64,000 bases of DNA from Microcebus murinus (GCF_040939455.1 NC_134106.1:76267001-76331000), one strand, 5' to 3'; counted from the first letter of the stretch, positions 12,910-59,062 are shown. Notes: generated by a model from the sequence alone, not told the origin. Program-made: numbers and translations.

Positions 12910-13912
12910 CAGTGGTCTTCAAAATGTGGTGTGCAGATCCCTGGGAGTCCCTAGACTCTTTTGAAGGGGGGAAGGTCTGTAAGTTCACCTGTTGGCACTG
13001 TAGCATGAATAAAGCTGGTGGCAACAAACTACTAATCATAGTCTCACTGCCTTGTACTCGAGTAAAAATATTGCCAACTTCACTTAGAAATGCTCTTGAT
13101 CGAACTAGTAAAGATGATTAATTGTATTAAATGTTGACCCTAGAGAATACTTCTAATCTTCTGAGAAAATGGGAAGCATACATAAAGCACTTCTGCTGCA
13201 CACTGAAGTATGGCGGCCTTGAGGAAAAGCAGTTGTGCAACTGAGCTGCAAGCTGAATTAGCTGTTCTTCATGGCATACCATTTTTACTTGAAGGAACTA
13301 GCAAATTATGGTATTTGGACTTGGCTATTTGGCTGACATTTTGGTAATGAAATGCATAGACATTAGAAGAATTTTCCAAATGATCAATGCATGTTACAAA
13401 ATCATTCATGGGTAAGATTCACTCAAAGTGTAAGACCAGTGGGTTTTAAATGTAACAGAGTACAATAATGCACTGATAAGGTTTCAGATTCCACATTGCC
13501 TTTAAGAGACTGCCACTTGTGGAGTCTTGGTATAGCATCAAAGAACAGCCACAATTACCTGAAGAGGCTTCAACACAAATGACATTAAATATTGGATGTA
13601 GAAACATGTATAAGAATCCAGCTGTCTTTTATGAAGCCAGACATTAAAGAGATTTATAAAATTATAAAATGCTACCCTTCTCTCTGGATTTATTTTGTTT
13701 TAGGAGTTATTTTAAAATAGTTTTAATTTTTAATATAGTAAATACCAATGGATATAACCTAGATAATAAAAGCTCTTTGGGCTAGTCTCCAGAACTGAGA
13801 AGTTCCTGTGATTAAAAAAACAAGAACATACACACATACATCAACCTCTTTTGGGTTCTTAATTTTCTATAGTGTAAAGGGGTCCTGAGAGCAAATCATT
13901 TGGAAACTGCTG
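12910..13912. mobile_element. hAT transposon remnant, about 1 kb
   Basis: The left end CAGTGGTCTTCAAAATG and the right end (reversed) CAGCAGTTTCCAAATG pair as imperfect inverted repeats. The flanking 8-mers are ACCTAGAG (12902-12909) and ACCTAGGA (13913-13920). The interior is long enough to hold decayed transposase sequence, but all frames are short and broken. Subfamily not assigned. Confidence 0.75.
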
Positions 13913-14445
13913 ACCTAGGAAAACTGCCCTTCAGAATCATCTTTTGGTTTTGTGCACATCCCTAAAGAACAACAGAAAGCAAGAATTCAAATAAAAATCT
14001 GAAGATCGTGATTACAAAATCAGTTTACCAAGACTGGGTCACATCCCTGTGGAACATTTTAACGCCCCTGCTGGTTGGTGCTGCCTCCTTCTGGGGACAC
14101 TGCAGAATTGTAGAAAACGGATCCTGAGAAACCTCTAATTTGTGATCTATCCACCAAGGTTCAGTGTTGGCTGCTGTGGTAGTGCTGGTGTGTGGCTAAC
14201 ATTGAGGAGGGGATTCAGGGTCATGCGCCTGACTAAGGAGAAGCTGCCCACCAGCGTTCCCTCCTCCAGACTGACTGAAATGGCTACAGGTAACAGCACA
14301 ACTAAAGAGCAGGCTTGTCTTCCAGAAGTAATTGTTATAAGCAAGTTCCAGCTAAAACCTCAAATCTTTGTGGCCAAGCCCTTAGACTCAAGCAACAACT
14401 TTTCATTTGGAATCATTGCAAAGACAAATGGTTTCAACAAGTTAT

Positions 14446-14451
14446 TTTATT
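14446..14451 (-). terminator. SNRNP200: Candidate SNRNP200 poly(A) signal
   Basis: AATAAA on the minus strand, about 270 nt downstream of the SNRNP200 stop codon, which is a plausible 3'UTR length. There is no experimental support in the sequence itself. Confidence 0.5.
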
Positions 14452-14720
14452 AGAATGTCTGACTCAAAAGGAAGTACCAGGAACATGCCTTAAAAATGCC
14501 ATATTATGGTTTATGTTTGACATGGCACCTGCAGACAATGGATCCAGAGTTTGCCACAGCAAGGGGGCAAAAGGGAAAAGTAAGTGGAGGTGGGCTGGGA
14601 CAGCACCGGCCCTGACTGGCCAGCCAGGCTGATGAGACTGGTCTCCACAACCAAGATCCTTATAACTGTACATGTTTCTAATTCTGGCTCAACTCTACCC
14701 AAGAGTAAATGCCTCAGGAC

Positions 14721-43982
<29,262 letters not shown>

Positions 43983-44300
43983 GGCGGCGGTCTCACCGGG
44001 ACTTCAATGCTCTACTCCTTCTCACTTCAAGGTGCGAACTGCCTCAGATCTCCGTTCCCGCCGGGCCGGAAAGACGCAGAAGAGACGCACTGAAAAGCAA
44101 AAAGAAGTCAGGTCCCTTCCGCTTCCGGGTCGCTCGCCGGAAGTGCGGGAGAGCGCACGCCGCATCGCTTGGCTTTCTCGGCGGAGTGGGCGGGGCTGGC
44201 GTTTCTGGGTCCCCGGATCCGTGGACCCCGGAACTCTGGTTCCGGCAGCCAGCTGGCCCTTCGGACCCAAGGCCAGTACTTTCCCTCAACCTCAGGCTCT
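43983..44300 (-). promoter_or_regulatory. SNRNP200: SNRNP200 promoter and 5'UTR
   Basis: GC-rich, CpG-containing DNA directly upstream of the ATG. It carries a perfect ETS-family site CCGGAAGT at 44137-44144, an inverted ETS-like CTTCCGG at about 44122-44128, and an Sp1-like GGGCGGGGC at 44188-44196. No TATA box is evident. This is typical of housekeeping genes with dispersed start sites. The exact start site was not determined. Confidence 0.7.
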
Positions 44301-45207
44301 GGTCTTTGGTCCGAGGACCTCTCACATCATAATGAAACCTACGCCTGCTCAGCCCCAGTCCTGTCACAAGCTCTATTCTACTTTCTTTTTCCTCTAACTT
44401 TGGCAACAGTCCAATAAAGTAGCCATGAGAGGAGGGGCTCATCCGTCTCCGGATGAGATAACTCAAGCACCAAGTGAGCAAGTTAAACGTGTGTGTGTTA
44501 ATGACTGGTGTCTTCCTTTGAGTTTCTCTTCTGTATAGAACAATTGAAAGAAAGCTCCTGTTCTTAAACCCATGCTCCGAAGACCCTCATTCTCACTCAG
44601 CTGAGTGAAAAAGGCCAAGGCCCGCATTTGCTCCCAGCTGTCTGTCACATTCCATGGTAGGACCCTGTGAACATTGGTGAAGGCATCTCCGTCCTGGCAG
44701 GGTCAAATCCTTGAAGGCAGTGACTTAAATTTCTTCCCCAGCTACAAAGTCCAGGGCTGGTGGGGACTCCCTCCCTACCCTACCCCATCAGTCATTTCTC
44801 ACCAGTGGAATGGCAACTTTCCTCACTTAAAGCATGTTTGCTTTTGAGAAGATGAATGAATAGAAAGATGGGTATTAAACCAAAGGAATTCATTCTCAGT
44901 AGTAGTCTCCTGGGCCAAATTTGACCTGTATTTGGTATTGTATTTGGCTCACTGTTGGCTCCTTATTTAAAAATTGGGGTAATTCACACAAATTCTGAAT
45001 TTCCTCCATCAGTTGGAGAAATCAGAAAATTGACCACATAAGACCCACATTTCTAGATGGCATACTTGCCCAGTGCTAATCATCAGCTGCCAAGCTTAGA
45101 GGGTACACATGTTCCTTCCACTGTTCCTGTGTTCCTATACCTGTCCACCTTATTCCTTATTGTTACCTACCTGGCCCCTGTAGGCGTGGAGTTTGCTGCC
45201 TTGAGGG

Positions 45208-45232
45208 GTGTGTGTGTGTGTGTGTGTGTGTG
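45208..45232. repeat. (TG)n microsatellite
   Basis: About twelve uninterrupted TG units in intergenic DNA upstream of SNRNP200. Confidence 0.95.
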
Positions 45233-45319
45233 CATTTTAAATATCTAACTAGACCTTCCAAGGGACAGTCAAGTCCTTGTAGCTCCACCCTTCAGTGGCT
45301 ATAAGACTTTCAAGTAGCT

Positions 45320-45450
45320 TCCTGGTGTCTCTGGGTGAGCATCATTTCCTCATCCTTAAAACTGAGGCAATATAACCTTACTGTGATTAAATGAGATAGT
45401 GTGTTTAAAAGCACCTAGCAAAGTGCCTGATTCAAGGTGGGGGTTCACTT
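45320..45450 (+). repeat. MIR element
   Basis: Plus-oriented MIR wording: CATTTCCTCATCCTTAAAAC, GATTAAATGAGATAGTGTG, AGCACCTAGCAAAGTGCCTG. A second, shorter MIR/L2-like piece lies at about 45740-45800. Confidence 0.7.
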
Positions 45451-46040
45451 AAGTTTATTTAAATCTGAATCCTGAAGACTGACTTTTATTCCATGATCAT
45501 GCTGTGGCTTCCCCACCTGTCACAAAAGGTATTTCAGGGGATTCCACTCTGTGTTTTGACAGGAGTAGTATTCATGTTCATTGATAAGGCCAGGCTGTGG
45601 ACAAATCTGTGAAGCAAGAAAAGAAGGAAAATTTCTCCATCTTCCCTTTTCCCCTCTAAGCAGGCTCTACCAAATGTAAATCCTCCATTTAGTCATTTAG
45701 GTGCATTTGTAAGTTTCTATAGGAATTTAGAATTAAAAGGGGCTTTAGAGATAGAGTAGTTTGGTTTTCTCATTTCCCACATGAGGAGGCTGCAGCCCAG
45801 GTAGGATCATCACACTGAATCATATGTATAGAAAGAAAATATTTGTGATTTAGAAAATAAAATGACAATGTTTTCTTACTCTAGGTAGGGGGCAGCATTT
45901 ACTTGAGAGATGGGGTTCTTTTGTTGGGGAAAAGGCTCAGGGAAACTTCCTGGGCCATCTTGTTGAAAATGGGAGGAAGGGGTCATAGCAAAGGCAAGTC
46001 AAGGAGAGAACTTAGTGCCCCACATAAGAAAGAAAAGAGC

Positions 46041-46300
46041 GCCAGGCACGGTGGCTCCTGCCTGTAATCCTAGTACTTTGCGAGGCCTAGGCAGAAGAAA
46101 TGCTTCAGGCCAGGAGTTCAAGAGAAGCCTGAGCAACATAGCAAGACCCCATCTCTACAAAAAATAGAAAACTTAGCCAGGTGTGCTGGCTTGTGCCTGT
46201 GGTCCCAGCTACTTGGGAGGCTATATGAAAGGCAGGTTGCTCTAGCCCAGGAGCTTGAGGTTGTAGTGAGCTATGATGCTGCCACTACACTCTAGCGTGG
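46041..46300 (+). mobile_element. Old, degenerate Alu without A-tail
   Basis: Recognisable left and right arms (GGTGGCTCCTGCCTGTAATCC, CAGGAGTTCAAG) but many substitutions and a lost tail. Confidence 0.82.
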
Positions 46301-46797
46301 ATAGCTAGCGCTAGGATGTAGAGAGGAGAAAAGAAGGTGCCAGGAAGCAAGAGAGGCCCAAGAATATTACAATCAGCCAGAATATAAAGGAGCCATAGCA
46401 AAGTAAAATTTCCTATCACAAAGATCAGGTTGCTGCACTTTTAGGCAGTGATCTTATTTTTTAAGTTGCTGTCCATACAATCTTTGCAGGATTTTTCATC
46501 CATTTACTAAAATTCTGAATAAGAGTTTGTCATACACTGGTGTGTTTGTGGTACTTTAGGGAATGAGGAAATGAAATGGTGTCCAGGGAAAGTTGAAATG
46601 AAGTGGGAGGGCTAGGTTATAGAGGATAAGACCCAGAGCTAGGAGACAAAATTCAATGAAAGCAAAGAATTTGTATAAGATGTAACCAGGAAGAGAATCT
46701 GTCCCTGAGAATTCTGAGGCTTCTGGCAGTGGGGAGATACTATTGTCCCCATAACATGTAGGATGAAGCATGAGCCGATTTATTGTAAGATTAAAAG

Positions 46798-48502
46798 AGA
46801 AATGAACATATAGACCAATATTTTAGAATTCAGAGCCTGAAAATAAACCCATACATTTATGAGCAATTGACTTTTGACGAGGGGTACCAAGATAATCCAA
46901 TGAGGAAAGAAGAAGCTTTTCCCCAAATGGTGCTGGGACAATTGGAACTCCACGTGCAAAAGGATGAATTTGGTCCCCTACCACATACCATACACAAAAG
47001 CTAACTCAAAATGGATCACAAACCTAGATATTAGGATTAAAACTATTAAAGTCTTGCAAGAAGACATAGAGATAAAATTTCATGACCTTAGATTAGGCAA
47101 TGCTTTCTTAGATGTGACACAAAAAGTATGAACAAAAAGAAAGAATAGATAAATTGGACTTCATCGAGATTAAAAACATTTGTACTTTAAAGTACATCAT
47201 CAGGAAAGTGAAAGACAAGCCATAGAATGAAAGACAATATTTGAAAATCATATATATATGATAAAGAACTAGTATCTAGAATATATAAAGAACTCTTACA
47301 ACTAAATAATAATAAGACAAATAACCTAATCATAAAATTAGGAAAGGATTTCAACAGACATTTCTTCAAAGAAAATATGCATGTGGCCAGTAAGTACATG
47401 AAAAGATGCTCAACATCATTATTCATGAGGGAAATGCAAATCAAAACTATGAGATATGAATTAGATGGCTAGAATTAAAAAGATGGACATTAACAAGTGC
47501 TGGCAGAAATGTGGAGAAACAGAAATCCTCATATACCACTGGTAGGAATGTAAAATGGTGCAGCCACTTTGGAAAACAGTTTGACACTTCCTTAAAAAGT
47601 TAAACATAAGGTTACCATATGACCCAGCAATTCTACTCCTAGGAATCTATTCAGGAGAATTGAAAACATATGTCTACACAACAATTTGTACACAAATTTC
47701 CACAGCAGCACTATTGATAATAACCAAAAAATGGAAACAACCCAATTGTTTGTCAACTGATAAATGGATAAACAAAATGTGGTATAGCCATACAATGCAA
47801 TATTATTCAACCTTAAAAAGCAATGAAGTAGGGCTGGGCGTGGTGGCTCACACCTGTAATCCTAGCACTCTGGGAGGCTGAGGCGGGAGGATCGCTCAAG
47901 GCCAGGAGTTCAAAACCAGCCTGAGCAAGAGTGAGATGCTGTCTCTACTAAAAAAATAGAAAGAAATTAATTGGCCAACTAAAAACATGTATAGAAAAAA
48001 ATTAGCCGGGCATGGTGGCACGTGCCTGTAGTCCCAGCTGTTCGGGAGGCTGAGGCAGGAGGATCACTTGAGCCCAGGAGTTTGAGGTTGCTGTGAGCTA
48101 GGCTGATGCCACGGCACTCTAGCCTGGGCAACAAAGCGAGACTCTGTCTCAAAAAAAAAAAGCAATGAAGTATTGATGCATGCTACAACATAGATGAATC
48201 TCAAAAACATATTAAATGAAAGATGCCAGTCGCAAAAGACCAAATCTTGTATGATTCCATGTATATGAAATGCCCAAGGTAGGCACATCTGTAGAGACAG
48301 ATAGGAGATTATGGTTGCCTAGGGTGGGAGGCAGGGGAGGAGAGAGAGGGAGTGACTACTAATGGAAAGTTTTCTTATTGGAGTGATGGAAATGTTCTAA
48401 AATTAGATGACGGTGACTGGAATATATATTTAAAAACATTGAACTATACATTTTAAATGAAAGAATTTCATGGTTTATAAATTATACTTTAATAAAGTGG
48501 TT
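46798..48502 (+). mobile_element. Old L1 3' fragment (L1M-like)
   Basis: Diverged L1 ORF2 end and 3'UTR in the plus orientation, with recognisable phrases (AAATGGTGCTGGGACAATTG, AATTCTACTCCTAGG). It ends with the L1M-style ...TTATACTTTAATAAAGTGG. A younger Alu interrupts it (47831-48161), and the PCGF5 retrocopy inserted at its very 3' end. Confidence 0.88.
47831..48161 (+). mobile_element. Alu (lemur-type) nested in the old L1
   Basis: Full-length Alu flanked by AAAAAGCAATGAAGTA at 47815-47830 and 48157-48172. Confidence 0.95.
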
Positions 48503-48515
48503 TTAAACAAATCTT

Positions 48516-50719
<2,204 letters not shown>

Positions 50720-50732
50720 TTAAACAAATCTT

Positions 50733-51480
50733 AATAGAAGATTATCTTGAGGAAGCTGAAGGATTGGGAGCACCCCGGCAGGCACAGACCCCTAGAATGA
50801 CATCAGTTACCAAGGTAGGCTCAGAGCAAGGGCCTTTAGCTTCATTCTGGCCCATGTGTGCTCCCCTGCATTGCCTCTCTCCAAAGATCATCAGAATTCA
50901 CAATGTAACCACATCAGATCAATCTGGTTCAACTTTTATGTAACAAAGTTGTGAGTTGTTTTTCAGTTGCCATAGACCCCAAGGTTGAAGGCCACATAAC
51001 CTGAGCAAGCCCCAATGACTCAAGTGTGCAACCATGGGCAGAACCCAAGTGAGTGGGACCAAGGAGTGAGAACTGAATTTAGCAGACACCACATGGCAGG
51101 ATAGAGGATCAAATCAGATTGAGTTCTCGTGTCACCCCAGGGGCATGGTCCAGTCAGAACATGTCTCCTGACATCACCAAATCACAAGATTCCACAGATC
51201 ACACGTCATTACCCTCACTACTATGTTCATTGGGTAGCAAGCCCATTGTTTGCTCCATAACAACTACTCCCCAGCCCCAAGCCTGAACAGATTACCCAGA
51301 CTTCTGCCTGGGCCCTGAATTTCTGTACCTTAAAACCTGGCACTTCATTTAGTTACTTCTCAAATATTTATATGTGCACTACTCCGTGAGTACTTTTTGG
51401 GACATTGAACACAATTAGGATCCTTGAGCAGTTATAGTTTTGCAGAAGTAAAACATAAACAACTGCAATTTAAAAGCAGA
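50733..51480. other. Unassigned intergenic stretch
   Basis: Non-coding sequence, not A-rich, with no frame and no repeat I can place. An old LTR is possible but unsupported. Confidence 0.5.
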
Positions 51481-51484
51481 ATGA

Positions 51485-51833
51485 GGCCAGGCATAGTGGC
51501 TCACGCCTGTAATTCTAGCACTCTGGGAGGTCGAGGCAGGCAGATCGTTTGAGCTCAGGAGTTTGAGACCAGCCTGAGCAAGAGCGAGACCCTGTCTCTA
51601 CTAAAAAAATAGAAAGAAATTAGCTGGACAACTAAACATATATATAATAAAAAAAAAAAATTAGCTGGCATGGTGGTGCATGCCTGTAGTCCCCCCTACT
51701 CAGGAGGCTGAGGCAGAAAGGATTGCTTGAGCCCAGGAGTTTGAGGTTGCTGTGAGCTAGGCTGACGCCACAGCACTCTAGCCAGGGCAACAGAATGAGA
51801 CTCTGTCTCATAAAAAGAAAAAAAAAAAAAAAA
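51485..51833 (+). mobile_element. Alu (lemur-type)
   Basis: Full-length Alu with AT-rich middle and A-tail, flanked by copies of CAGAATG. Confidence 0.9.
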
Positions 51834-51843
51834 CAGAATGCAA

Positions 51844-52006
51844 GCTGGGAGCAGTGGCAAATGCCCATAATCCCAGCTACTCAGGAAGCTGAGGCAAGAA
51901 GATTGTTTGAGCCCAGGAATTCAAAGCTATAGTGCCAGATGACTGCATCTATGAATAGCCACAGCACTCCAGTCTAGGCAACAGAGACTGTCTCTAGAAA
52001 GAAAAA
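51844..52006 (+). mobile_element. Old Alu monomer
   Basis: A single diverged Alu arm (GAGCAGTGGCAAATGCCC at the head, GTCTCTAGAAAG near the tail) flanked by copies of CAGAATGCA. Confidence 0.8.
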
Positions 52007-52264
52007 AGCAGAATGCAGTCAGTGCCGCAAGGGGGCACTGTGGAAGATCCAAGAAATGACTTCCGACTTAGACTAAGTGAGGCTTTGCAGCTGTGATGTA
52101 AAAAGCTGGCTAGGATTTCAGTAGAGGCAGGCAGGAGGTGGGGGATTTCAAAGGGATACACAAAAAGCAAAAGCATGAAGGTGAAAAGACAGAGGGGTAT
52201 CTTAGGAACTGTTAAAAGCTCAATTCAGCGGAGTGCAGGGCAAATGCAAGAAATGGAACAATGT

Positions 52265-52609
52265 GGCCAGCACGGTGGCTCACACCTGTAATTCTAGCAA
52301 TCTGGGCGCCAAGGTGAGAAGATTGCTTGAGGTCAGGAGTTTGAGACAAGCCTCAGCAAGAGCAAGACCCCATCTCTACTAAAAATAGGAAGAAAATTAG
52401 CTGGGCAAATAAAAATAGAAATAAAAAATTAGCCAGGCGAGCACTGATATAGTCCCAGCTACTGGGGAGGCTGAGGCAGGAGGATCGCTTGAGCCCAGGA
52501 GTTTGAGGTTGCTGTGAGCTAAACTGACACCACAGCACTCGCTCTAGCCCTCAGCAACAAAGCAAGACTGTGTCTAAAAAAAAAAAAAAAAAAGAAAGAA
52601 AGAAAAAGA
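52265..52609 (+). mobile_element. Alu, 16-bp target duplication
   Basis: Dimeric Alu flanked by perfect AGAAATGGAACAATGT copies at 52249-52264 and 52610-52625. Confidence 0.93.
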
Positions 52610-52829
52610 AGAAATGGAACAATGTAATGAGAGAGAAAGTGCATAATCTCTTCATTTAAAAAAGAATGCCATTGTAAAGAGCTTTTGCTTTGTTCAGCAG
52701 ACAATAGGAAGCTAGAGTAGGTTTCTTGTTTGGGAGAGGTTATTTGTTTTTACAGCTTCATAGCAGGTATTTGATTACAGGGACCTTTTCAACTAAGCAA
52801 AAACTTAAAAGTATTAATATCATGTGACA

Positions 52830-52990
52830 AGCATTTGCAAAATTCCACTTTAACCTACATTATCTCCCTGAATCCCCATCAAACCCTATGAAATATATTG
52901 ATGTCCCCCACTTCACCAATGAAGAACTCAAAGCCCCAAGAAGGTATTTGACTTACATGGCTTCATATGCCTCAAAGCCAGGCCTTCTCA
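52830..52990 (-). repeat. MIR/L2-like fragment
   Basis: Inverted wording CACTTCACCAATGAAGAACTC and CATTATCTCCCTGAATCCCC. An L2-like piece follows at about 53500-53600 (CTATGTGCCAGACACTAT). Confidence 0.55.
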
Positions 52991-53752
52991 TTCCAGACCT
53001 TATGCACAGGGGACTCCTCACAGAGCTGAGCTTCAGAAAGGTGATTCTCACAGTGCTAGGTAAGATGGATGGTGGGGAGTTGGGTGGCCAGAGATAGGGA
53101 GTAGAGCTGAGAGGCTGTTGCAGAGGAAGTAAGAGGTTAGGTGTGCAGAGGTAGCATGGGCAGGGGATATGGAATGCTAGAAAAGTGAATGAAATGCAGA
53201 GGGACTTGGTGATTGTTTTTGGTGAGTTCAGGAAGACCTCAGGTTGCCTGAACTCTTTGGGCTGGGAAGGAGGAGCATTGGGTCACCCAAAAGCCTGTTA
53301 TGAGCTCAGAACTTGCATATTGGATGGTGAAATGCCTCCTGACCCAGGATAAAATATACAAATTCTAAGGTGAGACTGAGGCTAAATCAAATGACTCCAG
53401 TAAGCATAATTTGGTGTTCTAAATAGAGAAAAGATTCAATAAATGGTAGCTCCTTCTCTAGTTGCCTAGGCCATTGATTCACTCTGTAATGCACACTTTT
53501 GAACTACTTTATTCATTCATTCCTTTTTCCATTGAACAAATTTTATTGTCTCCTATGTGCCAGACACTATAAGAGGTTCTAGGGCTGTACCAGCAAACAA
53601 GACATTTTATATGCGAGTATGTGTAAGATTTAACTGAGCAGTGACAAAATTGATTTTCTAATTGATTCATCTGGTGTATGTTTCTAAACAGGCTTGTTCT
53701 CTTCCAGATCTTTACCTTAGGAGGCAATGGTGTTGTTTCGACCAAGAGGCAG

Positions 53753-54303
<551 letters not shown>

Positions 54304-54682
54304 GTGCTGCATTTCTTAAAAGCATTTCTGAAACACTCTGTCTGGAGGCAGCTTGTGACTCACACAGGAAGACTGCCTCATTCTTTTTCATATCCATCCT
54401 TTCTTATCCCATATGGTCTTACCCAACCTTATGGCCCTTCCACCCAGCAAATTTGATTCTGAATGCCTGTTGCCTGTTCCCCAAACCCCAGGCCTCATTC
54501 AGAAGATAACAAGTTGCCAGCACTGGGTCTATTCAAAGGCATGACTGTAGGTTGGGTGGCTGTTTCCAGAATGCTGTCAGCTGTGGGTGTGTTATTTGTT
54601 GCTTCACAGGTGAAGGATTTTCAGAGGCTAAGAAGTCATTTTGGTGTACAAGTTGCCATATACTTGTTTAAAAATAAATGTA

Positions 54683-55007
54683 GGCTGGGCACAGTGGCTC
54701 ACGCCTGTAATCCTAGCACTCTGGGAAGCCGAGGTGGGAGGATCTCTCAAGCTTAGGAGTTCGAAACCATCCTGAGCAAGAGCAAGACCTCGTCTCAACT
54801 AAAAATAAAAAGAAATAATCTGGACAACTAAAAATATATATAGAAAAAATTAGCCGGGCATGGTGGCGCATGCCTGTAGTTCCAGCTACTCAAGAGGCTG
54901 AGGCAGAAAGATTGCTTGAGCCCAGGAGTTTGAGGTTGCTGTAAGCTAGGCTGACACCACGGCACTCTAGCCTGGGCATTAGAGCCAGGCTCTGTCTCTA
55001 AATAAAT
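54683..55007 (+). mobile_element. Alu (lemur-type)
   Basis: Full-length Alu flanked by AAATAAATGTA; its tail merges with an (AAAT)n run. Confidence 0.92.
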
Positions 55008-55266
55008 AAATAAATGTAGACTCCTTATAAAGTCAGTCATGTGTCAAGGTGTGGCTCATGTTTCCACGATGGATCCATTTATAGCCAGGCAGCAGGTGGC
55101 TTGCAGAGTTGTGAGAAGTGGCTTCTGCCACGGATGGAAGACAGTCTCTTGTGACAAGGTGAGTCTCCTACTTGTACCACCAGCTCCTCTGTTAGGCTTC
55201 TCCTCCCCACCATCTCATTCTTTCCAATTTCTTTGGCAGATTGGAGCCTTTAAAACACCAGATCAG

Positions 55267-55546
55267 GGACACACACAGTGGCTCATGCTTGTAATCCTAG
55301 CACTCTGGGAGGCCGAGGCAGGAGTATGCTTAAGCTCAGGAGTTCGAGACCAGCCTGAGCAAGAGTGAGACCCTGTCTCTACGAAAAATAGAAAAAATTA
55401 GCTGTGCATGGTGGTGGGCACCTATAGTCTCAGATACTTGGGAGGCTGAGGCAGGAGGCTAGGCTTGAGCCCAGGAGTTTGAGGTTGCAGTGAGCTATGA
55501 TGATACCACTGCACTCTACCCAGGGTGATGGAGTAAGACTCCAAAA
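55267..55546 (+). mobile_element. Old AluJ-like element
   Basis: Dimeric but diverged Alu with the old GCAGTGAGCTATGATGATACCACTGCAC right-arm wording and a very short tail. Confidence 0.82.
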
Positions 55547-55692
55547 AAAGAAGGATGGGCAATTCCTGAGCTGCCTCAGTTCTCCATGCATTGTGCCTGG
55601 CACTCTGGCACTCCACAGCTGCCTCCTCTAATGGACCTCTGCAATCTCCTGACAGGTGACAATTGACCTGCCCTTCAGCCAGCAGTGTAGGC

Positions 55693-56136
55693 TAGTGCTT
55701 CGGTCCCCACCCCCGCAGGCTGTAGACTGGTACCCATGCATGGCCCGTTAGGAACCAGCAACCCCAAGCAAAGCCTCTTTTGTATTTACGGCCACTCCCT
55801 ATCACAGGCATCACCACATAAGCTCTGCCTCCTGTCGGATCAGTGGAGGCATTAGACTCTCATAGGAGCACAAACCCTACCGTAACCTGCACATGTAAGG
55901 GATCTAGGTTGAGCGCTCCTTAGGAGAATCTAATGCCTGATGATCTGGGGTGGAGCTGAAGCGGCGATGCTAGCACTGGGAGCAGCTGCAAATACAGATT
56001 ATAATTATCACAGAGAGATTCGACTGTACAATAAATGTAATGTGCTTGAATCATCCTGAAGCCATCCACCCCAAACTGTGGAAAAATTATCTTCCATGAA
56101 ATCGGTCCCTGGTGCCAAAAAGGTTGGGGACCACTA
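55693..56136. mobile_element. MER1-type hAT-Charlie element
   Basis: The left end reads GGTCCCCACCCCCGCAGGCTG and the right end (reversed) AGTGGTCCCCAACCTTTTTGG, with CTGGTACCCATGCATGGCCC inside. This matches the MER1A/B layout. It is decayed, and flanking 8-mers are only weakly alike. Confidence 0.78.
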
Positions 56137-56702
56137 GTCTGGTGGCATTGCTGCTGCCTTAGCCAGTGCTGCAGAATTGAAGGAGTTAATATTTTCATGC
56201 ATTTCACTCTGATTATTAAAATGAGTGGAAATTTTTTAAAAATGAAAATGGCGATACTAGTAAAAAGCAAAGATTTTATAACTTACTATAGTTGGAAGTC
56301 AACAAGCAGGTGAAAATAGTAAATTTTTTACTGCAACTGGTTGGGGGCTCATTGGATTAAGCCGATCCCTGTGTTCAATTGGAAAATAAAATAAAAGAAT
56401 ATGGACAAACGATTTGGAAATGTCATTGAAGAAAATGTCTAGAAAGCATAATAATAATTACATTTTCTATACATATTTTTTCCTTTTTTCCCTGGAAATG
56501 GGATCCCTTCTTCCTAATAGTGTTTAAGTTATTATTCAACTAGTACATAGTCACCTTTTGTACATGTTCAGGAGTATATTATAGTCAGAACTACCTTAAT
56601 TTCATTAAAAAAACAGAATGATAATATAATATTAATAATTGAGTTTTTTTAGTTTATATGTGCTACACGTTCATCTCATTTCATCCTCAACAACCAACTT
56701 CT

Positions 56703-57035
<333 letters not shown>

Positions 57036-57050
57036 CAACAACCAACTTCT

Positions 57051-57979
57051 GAGGTAGGTGACAGGAGAGGCGATTTGCCATGGTCCTGAGTGTCCCAGCA
57101 CGTTCTTGTTGGGTATGCCAGAAATGTTTCCTAGGGCCCTGTCTCAGAGTTGTGTTTGTAGTGATCAACCTTGCATGATGAAGTAATGTCTTCCCCCAGG
57201 ACAAAGAGAAGAATGGCCATGAAGAGGTAGTTTCTCTGAGATTAGAATTCCTTGTCTGCAGTGCAAACCATTCCATGCAGAGCATCTACCTGGGCCCCTC
57301 CTTGCTGCCCCATGGGACTTGGGAGGGCAAGGAGTATTGACACAAATAGGAAGTTCATGCTGCTTGCTATGCCATGAGTAATAACGCCTTTATCTCTGAC
57401 TCAGAAGTCTTTTGTCTTCTGCCAGCATCCATGACACAGTAACTATAACAGCTTGCAAAGCAGGGTAAAAATCCAGATTTTGACAGTTGGATGGAAAGGA
57501 TTTAATGTTGTTATGACTATGGGGCAGCAAGCCCTGCAGTCACAGCCAAAATGCAACATGATTATGGCAGCTAAGTCAAAGAGTCCCTACAACTGAGATA
57601 AATGGCATCAGCAATGAGGATACAGAGCTTCAAGTGGACTGAAAGCAACAGAATGTGCAAAGCCTTATTTAGTGGAACAGAGCTGCTCTCTCCCTCTCCC
57701 CAACCTCAGCTGCTTTAAGGAAAAAGTTGAGTATGTTGGGGAATAGCAGGGAAAGGGGCTCTGTTACAGAAGCCCAAGTCATCATCCTTCCCTGTCCTGT
57801 GGCAAGAATCGGTGCTGGGCACAGCCCAAGCAGGCTCAGAGAAGCCTGAAATAAAAGACGCTCAGTCCCTCAGGGACAGAGTCAGAGAATGCTGTGGCCA
57901 GAAGAGTCCTAGATACTGGATGAGCCTGAGGGCAAACCCTAGTCAGGGTCAGAGACTACAACCAGCAGCTACAAGGGCA
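57051..57979. other. Unassigned intergenic stretch before the young L1
   Basis: No gene or recognisable repeat. Small open frames lack any homology I recognise. Confidence 0.55.
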
Positions 57980-58140
57980 AAACAAACAGGAAATCTGGAG
58001 GAAGGAAATAGCAGAGGTCGTAAACAGGTGGAAAACCATACCAAGCTTGTGGGTCGGCAGAATCAACATTGTTAAAATGTCTATACTACCCAAAGTGATC
58101 TACAGAGTCAATGCAATCCCTATTAAAATACCATCATCAG

Positions 58141-59062
<922 letters not shown>

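Larger units (their letters stand above)
11547..14720. other. Convergent 3' interval between CIAO1 and SNRNP200
   Basis: CIAO1 (plus) and SNRNP200 (minus) meet tail to tail here. The interval must contain both 3'UTRs. It also holds an Alu (12454-12780) and a 1-kb hAT transposon (12910-13912). A few plus-strand AATAAA strings exist (about 13005, 13767, 13990), but I cannot tell which, if any, ends CIAO1. No further coding exon is supported. Confidence 0.7.
44300..46040. other. Intergenic DNA upstream of SNRNP200
   Basis: Contains the TG microsatellite and MIR pieces listed separately. No exon or conserved-looking frame was recognised. Confidence 0.65.

Noticed and set aside
46798..48502. L1 coding potential
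   Set aside because: Only the last part of ORF2 remains, with many stops and an Alu inserted.
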